Positions 24,537-33,470 are shown, counted from the first letter of the stretch. The stretch: 52,399 nt of DNA from an uncultured Methanobrevibacter sp. (GCF_937898925.1 NZ_CALDKF010000100.1:1-52399); one strand, 5' to 3'. Program-made: numbers and translations. The notes: a model not told the origin generated them from the letters alone.

Positions 24537-24677
24537 CATATATAAATGTTTCTATGAAAATAGCCAAATTTAAAGATTTAAAAAAAGTTAAAAAAAGAAT
24601 AAAAGTTAAAAGAAGGATGAAAAGCTAAAAAAAGTAAAAAAGTCAATGAATTAATGCAAAAACATGTGAAAAAAAAT

Positions 24678-25478
24678 TTAAGCCCTTAATCGCTTAATCT
24701 CTTCAAAGATATAGACTATTATCAAAAGCCCTGCAATTACGGAAACTATTCCTGTAATAGGTGCAACTGGCATTTGGAACAGGAATGCATCTGCATTAAC
24801 AGCTTCAAGAATAACCGCTACAAGATTATTTAAGAAGTGGATTGACATTGTCATGAGGATGTTATCTGTTTTCAGATAGATTATGCACATACAGATTCCA
24901 AATACAAATGCACTGGTTATTCCACCGAATTCATGTCCAATAGCAAAGAGGGCTGAAGATATGACCATAGCAGCTATTATGCCAGTTCTTATTTTCAATC
25001 TGTTGAATAGAACTCCTCTAAAGAACAATTCTTCAAGAATAGGCGCCAATATGACTGAAGAAATCACTTCCAAAATGAAAGATAATGGGTCAAGAGCATT
25101 TGGAGTGAAATCCAACAAGGGATCCATTTCAGGATATGCTAAACCATAAAGTATATCCAAATTTGCAAATAATGCCACTACCAAGAATACAAACAAGAAA
25201 TTTATTAGGAATATATAGAATATTTCCCTACGATTATCCCTTTCAAAAAGCTTTGAAAAGTCATCATTTAAGCCATGTGTGCCTCTTAAAGCCCATATGA
25301 AGAACAAAAGAACAAAACATAAAAGAGGCATGATCATTAAAGTCTCATTTTCACTTAATGAAGGAAATATTGCAACGAGAACTACATTCAAGATAAAGCC
25401 AATTATAATAGCTAAAACTGCCTCTCTTAACCTGATTGTTCTAAGCCTTACATTAAAGTCAGTAACATTAAAATCCAT
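24678..25478 (-). CDS. CPBP-family intramembrane protease, copy 2
   Basis: A 266-residue membrane protein with about eight hydrophobic segments. Motifs in order: EELFFRGVLFNRLKIR, then FAIGHEFGG, then IHFLNNLV. ATG at 25478 follows AGGTG; a GTG three codons upstream is less likely. Its N-terminus, MDFNVTDFNVRLRTIRL, is nearly the same as that of copy 3 next door (MDFSVKDFNVRLRTIKL), and both share RGVLFNRLKIR. The two are tandem duplicates. The shared cytoplasmic N-terminal segment is not part of the usual CPBP core and could be a docking or targeting element. Confidence 0.88.
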   Translation of the reverse strand: MDFNVTDFNVRLRTIRLREAVLAIIIGFILNVVLVAIFPSLSENETLMIMPLLCFVLLFFIWALRGTHGLNDDFSKLFERDNRREIFYIFLINFLFVFLVVALFANLDILYGLAYPEMDPLLDFTPNALDPLSFILEVISSVILAPILEELFFRGVLFNRLKIRTGIIAAMVISSALFAIGHEFGGITSAFVFGICMCIIYLKTDNILMTMSIHFLNNLVAVILEAVNADAFLFQMPVAPITGIVSVIAGLLIIVYIFEEIKRLRA

Positions 25479-25573
25479 TTTATGCACCTAACAGTTAAAA
25501 ATCATTTGAATAAGTGTTTTTAATATTACATGCTACCATTAATAAATTTTTTCCATAAAATTTAAATAGGCCC

Positions 25574-26380
25574 TTATTTCAGTTTATAAGTGAAATAAAG
25601 AATATAAACTGGAATAAATATCAATGAAGAAATAAGGATCAAACCCATTAATGAGCTGAATTCTCCACTTAAAATCAAATATTGCAATGGAGTGTACACA
25701 AGAAGATATGATAAGAGATTATATGCAGAATGGACAAGCATATTCAACAGTAAATTGTCTGTTCTTGAATACAGAATGCATAGGGTCATTCCCATTATGC
25801 AAGTATAGATAATATGTGAAAAATGATCAGGATAATTGAAATGGCATAATCCAAAAATGACTGAAGAAACAACTAAACCAAAGACAAATCCTTTTCTGAT
25901 TTTCAGTCTATTGAATAGAACTCCTCTAAAGAACAATTCTTCAGATATTGGTGCGATGATTATTGCTGAAAACATCTCAAAAATGAAAAGCAATGGATCA
26001 TTTGTCCCAGTAACCACATCCAATAAAGGTAGGGAAATTGAATTGACCATATTTAAAAGTGAATCCAAAGGGAAAAACATGGTTTGAATGAAAATTGCCA
26101 CAAACATGTTTGCAATGGCTAAAATCAAAACCCTTAGAATGCTACTTGCTTTAAACAGGTCATTGACATCCTTATTGAATCCTGTAGTGCCATATGTGGC
26201 AATCAAAAAGAATACCATCATAAAGCAGAAGAAAAGGATGTATTCCAACTCTCCAGAAGAAATATTGAAATATCCCTCAACAAATAAAGTTAAGAAAAAA
26301 GAAATGACTATTGCAATGATTATTTCCCAAAGCTTAATTGTTCTAAGTCTCACATTGAAATCTTTAACACTGAAATCCAT
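25574..26380 (-). CDS. CPBP-family intramembrane protease, copy 3
   Basis: A 268-residue paralog of copy 2. Motifs: EELFFRGVLFNRLKIR, IFGLCHFNYPDH, and VHSAYNLLSYLL. The last motif has His followed by Ser-Ala-Tyr-Asn rather than HFLNN, which is still within family variation. ATG at 26380 follows GGGTGAT with good spacing; an upstream GTG is less likely. Copy 2 starts 95 bases past its stop, so a two-gene transcript is plausible. purB diverges from it across a 323-base AT-rich gap. Confidence 0.88.
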   Translation of the reverse strand: MDFSVKDFNVRLRTIKLWEIIIAIVISFFLTLFVEGYFNISSGELEYILFFCFMMVFFLIATYGTTGFNKDVNDLFKASSILRVLILAIANMFVAIFIQTMFFPLDSLLNMVNSISLPLLDVVTGTNDPLLFIFEMFSAIIIAPISEELFFRGVLFNRLKIRKGFVFGLVVSSVIFGLCHFNYPDHFSHIIYTCIMGMTLCILYSRTDNLLLNMLVHSAYNLLSYLLVYTPLQYLILSGEFSSLMGLILISSLIFIPVYILYFTYKLK

Positions 26381-26703
26381 ACATATCACCCAATAAAGAA
26401 ATAATTATCTTTTATTATTTATTTTATTAATTATTATTTTCAAGATATTATTAGCTTTCTAAATAATAATTTATTATAGTTATTAATAAATCTTTATAAA
26501 TAATTGAAAAATAATATGAAAAAAATAATATGAAAAAATAATATGAAAATCAATAAAATATATTTAATCAAAAATTCAAAAATAGATATGTATTTTAAAA
26601 AAATATAATATTTTATTTAAAAATTTATATTTAATTTAAAAACTATATTAATTTAAAAAAATTATATTTAATCAAAATTATCTACAATCAAAGGAGAGTT
26701 TAA
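26381..26703. other. 323-base divergent gap between the CPBP gene and purB
   Basis: Extremely AT-rich. It contains three tandem copies of AAAAATAATATG near 26506-26545 (period about 13-14 bp) and several TATATTTAATTTAAAA-like stretches near 26620-26680 that could serve as the purB TATA box. No gene seen. Confidence 0.45.
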
Positions 26704-28053
26704 ATGGCAATACATCCAATAGAATTTAGATATGGAACTCCAGAAATGAAAAGAATCTGGGAACAGGAAAACAAGCAGCAAAGAATGTTAGATATTGAAT
26801 CTGCATTGGCTCAAGCTGAAGGAGAGCTTGGAATCATTCCAAAGGAATTTGCAGATGAAATCAAGGCAAAAGCAAATACCAAATTTGTTACTGTAGAACG
26901 TGTAAGTGAAATTGAAGCTGAAACCAAACACGATATCGCTTCCCTTTCAAAAGGATTAAGTGAAGTATGTGAAGGAGAAGCAGGAGAATATGTTCATTTC
27001 GGAGCAACCTCCAATGATATTGTAGACAGTTCAAACTCATTGCTTTTAAAGGATTCCATTGAAGTATTGGAAGAAAAAATCGAAAGATTAACTAAAATAA
27101 TCCTCAAGTTAGCTGAAGAGAACAAAATGAAAGTCTGCATTGGCCGTACCCATGGTCAACATGCACTTCCAACAACTTATGGTATGAAATTTGCAATCTG
27201 GGCAGATGAATTGCATAGGCAATATGACAGATTATTGCATGCTAAAGAAAATGTCTGTCTTGGTATGATGGACGGTGCTGTAGGAACCACCGCAGCTCTT
27301 GGAACCCAAGGTTGGGAAGTTCATAAGAAAGTATCTGAAATTCTTGGATTAAAACCTGCTCCAATCACTAACCAAGTATTGCAAAGGGACAACCATGTTG
27401 AATTTGTAGCAACCCTTGCAAACATAGCAACTACCTTAAGCAAGATTGCTCTTGAGGTAAGAAACTTGCAAAGAACTGAAATTCAAGAGTTAGGAGAATT
27501 CTTCGACCCTGAAAAGCAAGTTGGAAGCAGTACCATGCCACACAAGATGAATCCAATCACTGCTGAAAGAATTTGCGGTGTTGCAAGAATTGTCAAATCC
27601 TATGTAAATGCAGCTATGGAAAACAACCCTCTCTGGCATGAAAGGGACTTGACTAACTCTTCCTGTGAAAGAATCATGTTCCCTGAAGCTTGCATTCTTA
27701 CTGATTACATTCTCAACTTAACAATCAAGCTCATGAACAATCTCATTTTCTATGATGAAAACATTGAAAGAAACCTCAATTTCACCAATGGATTGATTAT
27801 GGCAGAAAGATTGATGGCAGAACTTACCAGAGCAGGAATGGGTAAGCAAACCGCTTATGGAGTAGCAAGAAAGAACGCTATCAAAGCAAACAAGGAAAAA
27901 TTGCTACTTGCAGACCTAATCCTTGAAGATCCTGATGCAAGTCAATTCTTAACCAAAGAGGATGTTGAAAGAATCATGGATCCTCACACATACATCGGTT
28001 CTGCACCAATAATCGTTGATGAAATCATAGAATCATCTAAAGACTGGTTTTAA
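26704..28053 (+). CDS. purB: Adenylosuccinate lyase
   Basis: Cleaves succinyl groups at two steps of purine synthesis (SAICAR to AICAR, adenylosuccinate to AMP). The 449-residue protein has the fumarase/aspartase superfamily signature GSSTMPHKMNP from Gly274. It also has GATSNDIVDSS near residue 100 and GRTHGQHALPTTYG near residue 148 with the catalytic histidine region. ATG at 26704 follows a strong AAAGGAGAG. It is transcribed alone and ends in a hairpin terminator that includes the stop codon. Confidence 0.97.
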   Translation: MAIHPIEFRYGTPEMKRIWEQENKQQRMLDIESALAQAEGELGIIPKEFADEIKAKANTKFVTVERVSEIEAETKHDIASLSKGLSEVCEGEAGEYVHFGATSNDIVDSSNSLLLKDSIEVLEEKIERLTKIILKLAEENKMKVCIGRTHGQHALPTTYGMKFAIWADELHRQYDRLLHAKENVCLGMMDGAVGTTAALGTQGWEVHKKVSEILGLKPAPITNQVLQRDNHVEFVATLANIATTLSKIALEVRNLQRTEIQELGEFFDPEKQVGSSTMPHKMNPITAERICGVARIVKSYVNAAMENNPLWHERDLTNSSCERIMFPEACILTDYILNLTIKLMNNLIFYDENIERNLNFTNGLIMAERLMAELTRAGMGKQTAYGVARKNAIKANKEKLLLADLILEDPDASQFLTKEDVERIMDPHTYIGSAPIIVDEIIESSKDWF

Positions 28054-28078
28054 CTAACCAGTTACTTTTTTCTTTTTT
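28043..28078 (+). terminator. Terminator overlapping the purB stop codon
   Basis: Arms ACTGGTT (28043-28049) and AACCAGT (28056-28062) with the TAA stop in the loop, followed by TACTTTTTTCTTTTTTT. Confidence 0.7.
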
Positions 28079-28167
28079 TACTATTTTTAGCTATTTTTAT
28101 ACTCTTTTTCTAATTTTTTAAAGTCTTATAATGGTTTTATAAACGAATATTAATTTTAATTAATTAT

Positions 28168-28176
28168 TTTTATAAG
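28168..28176 (+). promoter_or_regulatory. TATA box implying a near-leaderless mRNA for the Nim-like gene
   Basis: TTTTATAAG is centred about 24 bases before the ATG at 28196 and no ribosome binding site is present, so transcription should start at or next to the start codon. Confidence 0.45.
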
Positions 28177-28195
28177 TAAATCTAAACTATTAAAT

Positions 28196-28669
28196 ATGTT
28201 TAGGGAAATGAGAAGGAAGAAACAGTCTTTAAGTGAAGAAGAGTGCATAGAAATTTTAATTAACGAACCTCGTGGTGTCTTAGCAGTGCTTGGAGACGAG
28301 GATTATCCTTATGCTGTACCATTAAGTCATGTTTATGTTGATGGAAAAATATACTTCCATGGAACTATAAAGGAAAGCCATAAAAGAGATGCAATCGAAA
28401 AGCATGATAAGGTATCCTATTGCGTGATGAATAAAGGCATAAAAGCAGCAGATGACTGGTGGTACACATTCAAAAGCGTTATTGTCTTTGGTAGAATGAA
28501 AACAATCAAGGACAGGGATACAAAAATAGAAAAATTGACTCACTTAGGAAACAAGTTCTTCCCAACTGAAGAAGAGACCAAGTCCGAAATAGATAATCTT
28601 TTGGATGTAACAGAACTTTATGAAATCACAATAGAGCATATGAGTGGAAAGATAGTTGAGGAAAAATAA
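28196..28669 (+). CDS. Pyridoxamine 5'-phosphate oxidase-like (NimA-type) flavoprotein
   Basis: A 157-residue split-barrel flavin-binding protein of the 5-nitroimidazole-resistance-like group. Typical blocks are RGVLAVLGDEDYPYAVPLSHVYVDGKIYFHG near residues 27-58 and HKRDAIEKHDKVSYCV near 62-77. Members bind FMN or related cofactors and reduce small substrates; the real substrate is unknown. It is probably leaderless: there is no ribosome binding site and the TATA box is about 24 bases upstream. Its stop is only 6 bases from the stop of the convergent ThiF-like gene. Confidence 0.85.
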   Translation: MFREMRRKKQSLSEEECIEILINEPRGVLAVLGDEDYPYAVPLSHVYVDGKIYFHGTIKESHKRDAIEKHDKVSYCVMNKGIKAADDWWYTFKSVIVFGRMKTIKDRDTKIEKLTHLGNKFFPTEEETKSEIDNLLDVTELYEITIEHMSGKIVEEK

Positions 28670-28675
28670 TTTAAA

Positions 28676-29389
28676 TCATCTGATGGCAATATCCTTTATT
28701 ACCTCACCGGCAATCATTAAGCCTGCAACGGGAGGCATGAAGGAAACACTGCCCTTGACCTTATGCTTCTTTTCATTTTGGTTTATTTCACAATCATTTG
28801 TGTTTATAGGATGTTCCTTTGAATACAAGACCTTTAATTTCTTTATATTTCTCTTTTTTAAATCTTTTTTCATTATTCTGGCAAGCGGACAATAGGAAGT
28901 CTTGTAAATGTCATCTATTTCAAAACTTGTAGGATCCAGCTTGTTTCCAGTACCCATACAGGACATTACTGGCACACCAATTTCCTTAGATTTGCATATG
29001 ATTGCAATCTTAGCCATTATAGTGTCCACACAGTCAACGACATATGACAAGTCCTCTGTAATGATATCTGATTTTGAATCAGCAAGGTAGAATTCATTAT
29101 AAATTTCAATATTGGCTTCAGGATTGATATCCAAGATTCTCTCTTTCATGACATCAACCTTGTTTCTGCCGATTGTTTTAGTTGTGGCTATTATCTGCCT
29201 GTTGATGTTTGTCTCATCAACCTTATCGAAATCCACCAAAATAAAATTGCCTACTCCACTTCTTGCAAGTCCTTCACAAACAAAGGAACCGACACCGCCA
29301 AGCCCGAAAACAGCAACCTTAGCATTTTTCAGTTTTTCCATTCCCTCATTTCCAATTAACATTTCTGTTCTTGAAAACTTCTCATCCAT
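28676..29389 (-). CDS. ThiF/E1-like ATP-dependent enzyme, resembling TcdA (tRNA t6A dehydratase)
   Basis: A 237-residue adenylating enzyme. The nucleotide-binding motif is VFGLGGVGSFVCEGLARSGVG at about residues 29-49, followed by LVDFDKVDETNINRQ and later YVVDCVDTI. The order and length fit the TcdA/CsdL group, which cyclises the t6A base of tRNAs to ct6A in bacteria. Whether an archaeal member does the same is uncertain. ATG at 29389 has GGTGAGCATAG upstream. It converges on the Nim-like gene with a 6-base gap. Confidence 0.8.
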   Translation of the reverse strand: MDEKFSRTEMLIGNEGMEKLKNAKVAVFGLGGVGSFVCEGLARSGVGNFILVDFDKVDETNINRQIIATTKTIGRNKVDVMKERILDINPEANIEIYNEFYLADSKSDIITEDLSYVVDCVDTIMAKIAIICKSKEIGVPVMSCMGTGNKLDPTSFEIDDIYKTSYCPLARIMKKDLKKRNIKKLKVLYSKEHPINTNDCEINQNEKKHKVKGSVSFMPPVAGLMIAGEVIKDIAIR

Positions 29390-29530
29390 CTATGCTCACC
29401 AAAAATTTAATTTAATTCAATTGATTATATAATAATTGAGGTTAAAAGAATAAAAACTTAATGCAATAATTTTCTAATCAACAGAAATTTCTAATCAACA
29501 GAAAAAATAATCTCTTATGTGAGGAATTTG

Positions 29531-30280
29531 ATGATTATCGATACACATTGCCATATTTACAATAGTGAAATGGAAAATGCAGAGGAAATAATAAAAGAAG
29601 CTCTAAAAGAAGATATTTTCATGATATTGAATGGAACTGACCCTAAAAGCAATGAAGAGGTGTTGGAATTGTCCCAAAGCTATGAAAATGTCTATGCTGC
29701 TTTAGGATACTTCTACACTTTTGCAGATGAAATTAGAGATGAAGACATTTTGCTATTGGATAATCAGCTGGAAAATGATAAGGTAATTGCAGTAGGGGAA
29801 ATAGGATTAGATTACTACAAAGGAAAAGAAAATAGGGGTAAGCAAATTGAACTCTTTAAAAAGATGCTTAGCTTGGCTGAAAAACATGAGCTTCCTGTGA
29901 TAGTCCATTCCAGAAAGGCAATGCAAGATACCTACGATATAATAAAAGAACATAAGGCAGTTGGATCCATGCATTCCTATCAAGGTTCAGCTGAGATGGC
30001 AAGAGAATTCATTAAACTAGGTTTCTATATAGGAATAGGGGGAACTGTAACCCACAACAACAATAAGAAAACAAGGAATATGCTAAAGAAAATAGGTGTT
30101 AATCATATCCTTTTAGAAACAGATTCACCATATCTACCTCCAGAAGAAAAGAGAGGGGAACAGAATACCCCATTAAACCTGAAATACATCATTAAAAAAA
30201 TAGCTGAAGAATTGGATATTGAAGAAAAAGAAGTTATGGAGAAAACTACAAAAAATGCACAAAGATTATTTAAGATATGA
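29531..30280 (+). CDS. TatD-family metal-dependent hydrolase
   Basis: A 249-residue TIM-barrel nuclease-like hydrolase. Metal-binding motifs: DTHCHIY at residues 4-10, GEIGLDYY near 93, IVHSRKA near 128, SMHSYQG near 149, and LLETDSPYLPP near 200. Bacterial TatD acts as a DNase in repair and turnover; the archaeal role is unknown. ATG at 29531 follows GAGG and is preferred to a GTG four codons upstream. The last codons, LFKI-stop, form the first unit of a three-copy tandem repeat that runs past the gene. Confidence 0.9.
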   Translation: MIIDTHCHIYNSEMENAEEIIKEALKEDIFMILNGTDPKSNEEVLELSQSYENVYAALGYFYTFADEIRDEDILLLDNQLENDKVIAVGEIGLDYYKGKENRGKQIELFKKMLSLAEKHELPVIVHSRKAMQDTYDIIKEHKAVGSMHSYQGSAEMAREFIKLGFYIGIGGTVTHNNNKKTRNMLKKIGVNHILLETDSPYLPPEEKRGEQNTPLNLKYIIKKIAEELDIEEKEVMEKTTKNAQRLFKI

Positions 30281-30317
30281 AAATACTTAAGATATGAAAA
30301 ACCTTAAGATATGAAAA
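30270..30317 (+). repeat. Triplicated 3' end of the TatD-family gene
   Basis: The 14-mer TTAAGATATGAAAA occurs at 30270-30283, 30287-30300 and 30304-30317, period exactly 17 bp. The first copy contains the stop codon. This looks like recent tandem duplication. Confidence 0.7.
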
Positions 30318-30365
30318 TAATTAATATAAAAAAATAGTCTAGCAGTTTTAAAGAATCTGATTAAT

Positions 30366-30992
30366 TTATTGCCCTAATGCCTTTTTTGTAATTCTGATTG
30401 CGCCAGCACTATGAATTCGAACAACAGGATTCTCATCATTTTCAGCAAAATATTCTAGTTTTTCTAAATATGGCTTTACGCAATTTGGCCTTATTTTTCC
30501 AATTACCCTAAACATTTCAGGAGCTTCTATCCTAACCTTATCTTCAGAATCCGAAATCATTTCATAAAAGATATCCAATTTATCGCAAAATAAGTCTGGA
30601 GCATTTGTAGCAATATTTTCACAAGCCCAAATGAATGCATGCCTGACATTAGATGATTCATCTTCTTTCATTTTCATCAATTTGTCCATATAAACGATTA
30701 CGAAATCCTTATCTGCCCGACCTATCCTTCCAATTGCATTAGCAGATCTTTCTCTCAATTTAGAATCATCATTCTCTAAGTAACTTGCAATATCATTGAC
30801 ATGGCATTCTATTTCTTTTGGATACTTCAAACCCATTTCTCCAAGAAGCCATAATGCCTTTGCTTTTACAGCAACAGAATAATCATCATTCAACTTATGG
30901 GCAACATCATCGATATTTGATTTCCAGTTTTCCTTATCCTTCGTCAATTCTTTTAATTCATTTAGTATTTCCTTATCTGCTCTATTTGACAT
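30366..30992 (-). CDS. HEAT-repeat protein
   Basis: A 208-residue all-helical protein of repeated alpha-hairpins. Repeat-like units include SVAVKAKALWLLGEMGLKYP, SKLRERSANAIGRIGRADKD, SNVRHAFIWACENIATNAPD, DKVRIEAPEMFRVIGKIRPN and PVVRIHSAGAIRITKKALG. Such units bind other proteins and have no enzyme function of their own; some archaeal relatives are related to PBS-lyase repeats. ATG at 30992 has AAGGA upstream. It converges on the TatD gene and diverges from the TetR-GNAT gene. The partner is unknown. Confidence 0.85.
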   Translation of the reverse strand: MSNRADKEILNELKELTKDKENWKSNIDDVAHKLNDDYSVAVKAKALWLLGEMGLKYPKEIECHVNDIASYLENDDSKLRERSANAIGRIGRADKDFVIVYMDKLMKMKEDESSNVRHAFIWACENIATNAPDLFCDKLDIFYEMISDSEDKVRIEAPEMFRVIGKIRPNCVKPYLEKLEYFAENDENPVVRIHSAGAIRITKKALGQ

Positions 30993-31119
30993 TTTATTAT
31001 TTTCCTTATTTTGACTAATAAGATTCTCTAAACGAAGATATTTAAAAATATCTATTTTTCTAATGCTAAAAAAATATCATTTTTTTTAATTTTGAAAAAA
31101 TAGAATATCAAAAAAATAT

Positions 31120-31135
31120 ACTAACAATCGTTAGT
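31120..31135. promoter_or_regulatory. Operator 1 of the TetR-GNAT gene
   Basis: ACTAACAATCGTTAGT, arms ACTAAC/GTTAGT, directly upstream of a TATA box TTTTATATA at about 31134-31143. Confidence 0.65.
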
Positions 31136-31172
31136 TTTATATAGCAATGCCAATATAATAAAATATAATTAG

Positions 31173-31188
31173 ACTAACAAGTGTTAGT
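31173..31188. promoter_or_regulatory. Operator 2 of the TetR-GNAT gene
   Basis: ACTAACAAGTGTTAGT, arms ACTAACA/TGTTAGT, 53 bp from operator 1 (five helical turns) and just past the expected start of transcription. Confidence 0.65.
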
Positions 31189-31279
31189 TTATAGTATTTA
31201 ATTTTAATAAAACATTGGTTTAAACTAATTTAAAATAATTAAACTAATTAAAATAATTAAACTAATTAAAACTGATAAT

Positions 31280-32605
31280 ATGGCTAAAAAGAATACAAAA
31301 GAAAAAATATTTGATGTTTCCATTGACTTGTTCTCACAAGATGGATACGATGGAGTTTCCATACGCCAAATAGCTAAGGAAGTAGGAATAAAGGAAAGTT
31401 CCATCTATAATCACTACCAAAGCAAAGAATCCATTTTAGAATCCATATTAAGCTATTACATTAATGAAATGCTTAAGGAAGAAGCACCTATAATGCAATC
31501 TGAAAAGAATCTGAAGATGGATTTTGATCAGTTCTACAAGGAAGGAAGCGATAGATTCATATCTAAACTCTCTGAAGAGAAGATGATGAAGATTACAAGA
31601 ATCTTCCTAGTTGAATCATACCATAATGAAAAGATAAAGAATTTTGTAAAGGAAGCGATTATTGGCTATGCAATCAATGGATGGGAAGATCTATTTGAAT
31701 TGATGAAGGAAAAGAAGTTCATTAAAATGGATGCAGACATCAAACAGCTTGCAGAATCATTCTATTACTATGGATTATTCCTATTGTACGAACATTTCAT
31801 AATTAATTATCCAGAAGATGATGAGGAATTCCTAAAGGATTTCGAAAGAAGAACAACAAATCATATGAAAATTCTCTTTAATTCCGTGAAGATAGATACA
31901 AAAAATCCAAAAGACAAATTGGAAAAAGAAAGAGAGCCTGAAGAAACTATCAGATTAGAAGAAGAAAAAGACCATATCAAAGTTGAAAATATTGTAAGGG
32001 ATGCATTTTGGAACGTTTATCGCCCAGGAGCTTGGGAACATTATATAGTCCATAACTTAAGAAATGACTCAAGCTTCATTAATGACTTGGCATATGTATT
32101 AGAGGAAAATGATGAAATCATTGGCAGTATAAACTATTCAAACGGCAAATTGAATCTTTATAGGAAAAATCGGTATGGAGTGGACATTAAACTTAGTGAT
32201 GGAAGCGGAAAGGCAACTGTCCTTGGACCAATAGCTATCGATTCCAAATGTCAAAGCAAGGGCTATGGTTCCAAATTAATAGGATATACTTTAAATCTCG
32301 CAGAAGAAATGGGCATCCCATTTGTTTTTGTAATAGGTGATGAAGAGTATTATCACAGATTCGGATTTGAAAGTGCATCAAAATACAATATTTACCTTGA
32401 AGGAACAGATATCGAAGACGAAAATCCATTTTTCATGATAAAAATATTGGATGAAAATGAGAATACCCTAAACGACTTGGATTATGATAAGGGAATATTC
32501 CACAACCCAGAAGTATTTGATGTTGATGAAAAGTATGTAGATGAATTTGATAAAAACTTTGAATATAAGGAAAAAAAGGTCTTAGAAGGACAATTAGACA
32601 TATAA
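31280..32605 (+). CDS. TetR-family regulator fused to a GNAT acetyltransferase
   Basis: A 441-residue two-domain protein. Residues 1-60 are a TetR HTH (KEKIFDVSIDLFSQDGYDGVSIRQIAKEVGIKESSIYNHY), followed by a TetR-type helical ligand domain to about 200. After an acidic linker, residues about 215-375 form a GNAT domain, with the acetyl-CoA loop QSKGYGSKLI at 325-334 after VLGPIAIDS. The tail has FHNPEVFDVDEKY. The acetyltransferase resembles the YhbS group; its substrate is unknown. ATG at 31280 has no strong ribosome binding site. Two symmetric operators flank its TATA box, so it is probably autoregulated. The flavoprotein gene 21 bases downstream is likely in the same transcript. The reading frame is continuous, so the fusion is real at DNA level unless the assembly is wrong. 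Confidence 0.88.
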   Translation: MAKKNTKEKIFDVSIDLFSQDGYDGVSIRQIAKEVGIKESSIYNHYQSKESILESILSYYINEMLKEEAPIMQSEKNLKMDFDQFYKEGSDRFISKLSEEKMMKITRIFLVESYHNEKIKNFVKEAIIGYAINGWEDLFELMKEKKFIKMDADIKQLAESFYYYGLFLLYEHFIINYPEDDEEFLKDFERRTTNHMKILFNSVKIDTKNPKDKLEKEREPEETIRLEEEKDHIKVENIVRDAFWNVYRPGAWEHYIVHNLRNDSSFINDLAYVLEENDEIIGSINYSNGKLNLYRKNRYGVDIKLSDGSGKATVLGPIAIDSKCQSKGYGSKLIGYTLNLAEEMGIPFVFVIGDEEYYHRFGFESASKYNIYLEGTDIEDENPFFMIKILDENENTLNDLDYDKGIFHNPEVFDVDEKYVDEFDKNFEYKEKKVLEGQLDI

Positions 32606-32626
32606 AATTATTATAAAGGTGTTGTG

Positions 32627-33364
32627 ATGAAATACATTATAATCAATGGATCTCCAAGAAAGAAAAATACATGGAGCATGGTTAAGCAAGCTAAAGCTAA
32701 TCTAGGAGAGGATGCAGAATTTGAAGAAATCCAATTGATGAAAGCTAAAATACCAATGTGCAATGGCTGCTTCAAATGCATAATGGAAGGAGAAGATCAC
32801 TGCCCTCATCAAGATATTGTACAACCGATTATAGACAAAATCAGATGGGCAGACGGAATAGTTATAGCAAGTCCAGTTTATGCTATGAATGTCACTGGAC
32901 TCCTTAAGAACTTCTTCGACCATACCGCTTATCTATACCATAGGCCAGAATTCTTTGACAAGAAAGCCTTAATCGTTGTATCCACAGCAGGAGCAGGCCA
33001 AAAGGATGTTGCAAAATACATTGATGAAACCTTAAGGCATTGGGGATTCAATAAAAACTATAAGATAACTTATGCTTGTGGTGGAAAGGAGGACATCAAT
33101 AGGGAAGAAATCAACAAGATTGCTCAAAAGTTCCATAAGGACGTATCTTCCAAAAAACTCCACTCTCCAAAGATTATGGATTTGATATTCTACAATGTAT
33201 GGAGAGTTATGGCATTAAGCGAAGACCCACTTGAAGCAGATGCAGAATACTGGGAAAGCACAGGCTTGGTGAATTACGATTTTGCTCCAAACGTAAACTT
33301 GGGAATCCTAAAGAAGATTTTTGCTAAAATAATGTTTTCCATACTTAAAAGAGTGATGAAATAA
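32627..33364 (+). CDS. Iron-sulfur flavoprotein / NAD(P)H-dependent FMN reductase-like
   Basis: A 245-residue flavodoxin-fold protein. The N-terminal GSPRKKNTWSMV loop binds FMN phosphate. The cysteine motif C45-x2-C48-x2-C51-x7-C59 matches the compact motif CX2CX2CX4-7C of Methanosarcina iron-sulfur flavoproteins, which carry a [4Fe-4S] cluster and can reduce oxygen or peroxide. ASPVYAMNVTGLLKNFFDH is the family's second conserved block. ATG at 32627 follows GGTGTTGTG. It lies 21 bases after the TetR-GNAT gene, so it is a likely target of that regulator. The substrate is unproven. Confidence 0.85.
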   Translation: MKYIIINGSPRKKNTWSMVKQAKANLGEDAEFEEIQLMKAKIPMCNGCFKCIMEGEDHCPHQDIVQPIIDKIRWADGIVIASPVYAMNVTGLLKNFFDHTAYLYHRPEFFDKKALIVVSTAGAGQKDVAKYIDETLRHWGFNKNYKITYACGGKEDINREEINKIAQKFHKDVSSKKLHSPKIMDLIFYNVWRVMALSEDPLEADAEYWESTGLVNYDFAPNVNLGILKKIFAKIMFSILKRVMK

Positions 33365-33420
33365 GTTGTAAATCCTCTCTTAAACCAAAAGAAAAACTAT
33401 TAAAACTTTAAAAATATAAA

Positions 33421-33470
33421 GATTATTTGAAGATAAAGATTAATTGAAGATAAAGATTATTAAGAATAAA
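33421..33470 (+). repeat. Short tandem repeat before the acyltransferase gene
   Basis: TTGAAGATAAAGATTAA is repeated with a 17-bp period (units from about 33427 and 33444), then degenerates. It lies just upstream of the acyltransferase start and could confuse start choice. Confidence 0.5.

Noticed and set aside
26506..26545. AAAAATAATATG tandem copies upstream of purB as an operator
   Set aside because: Low-complexity AT sequence with irregular period; replication slippage explains it better.
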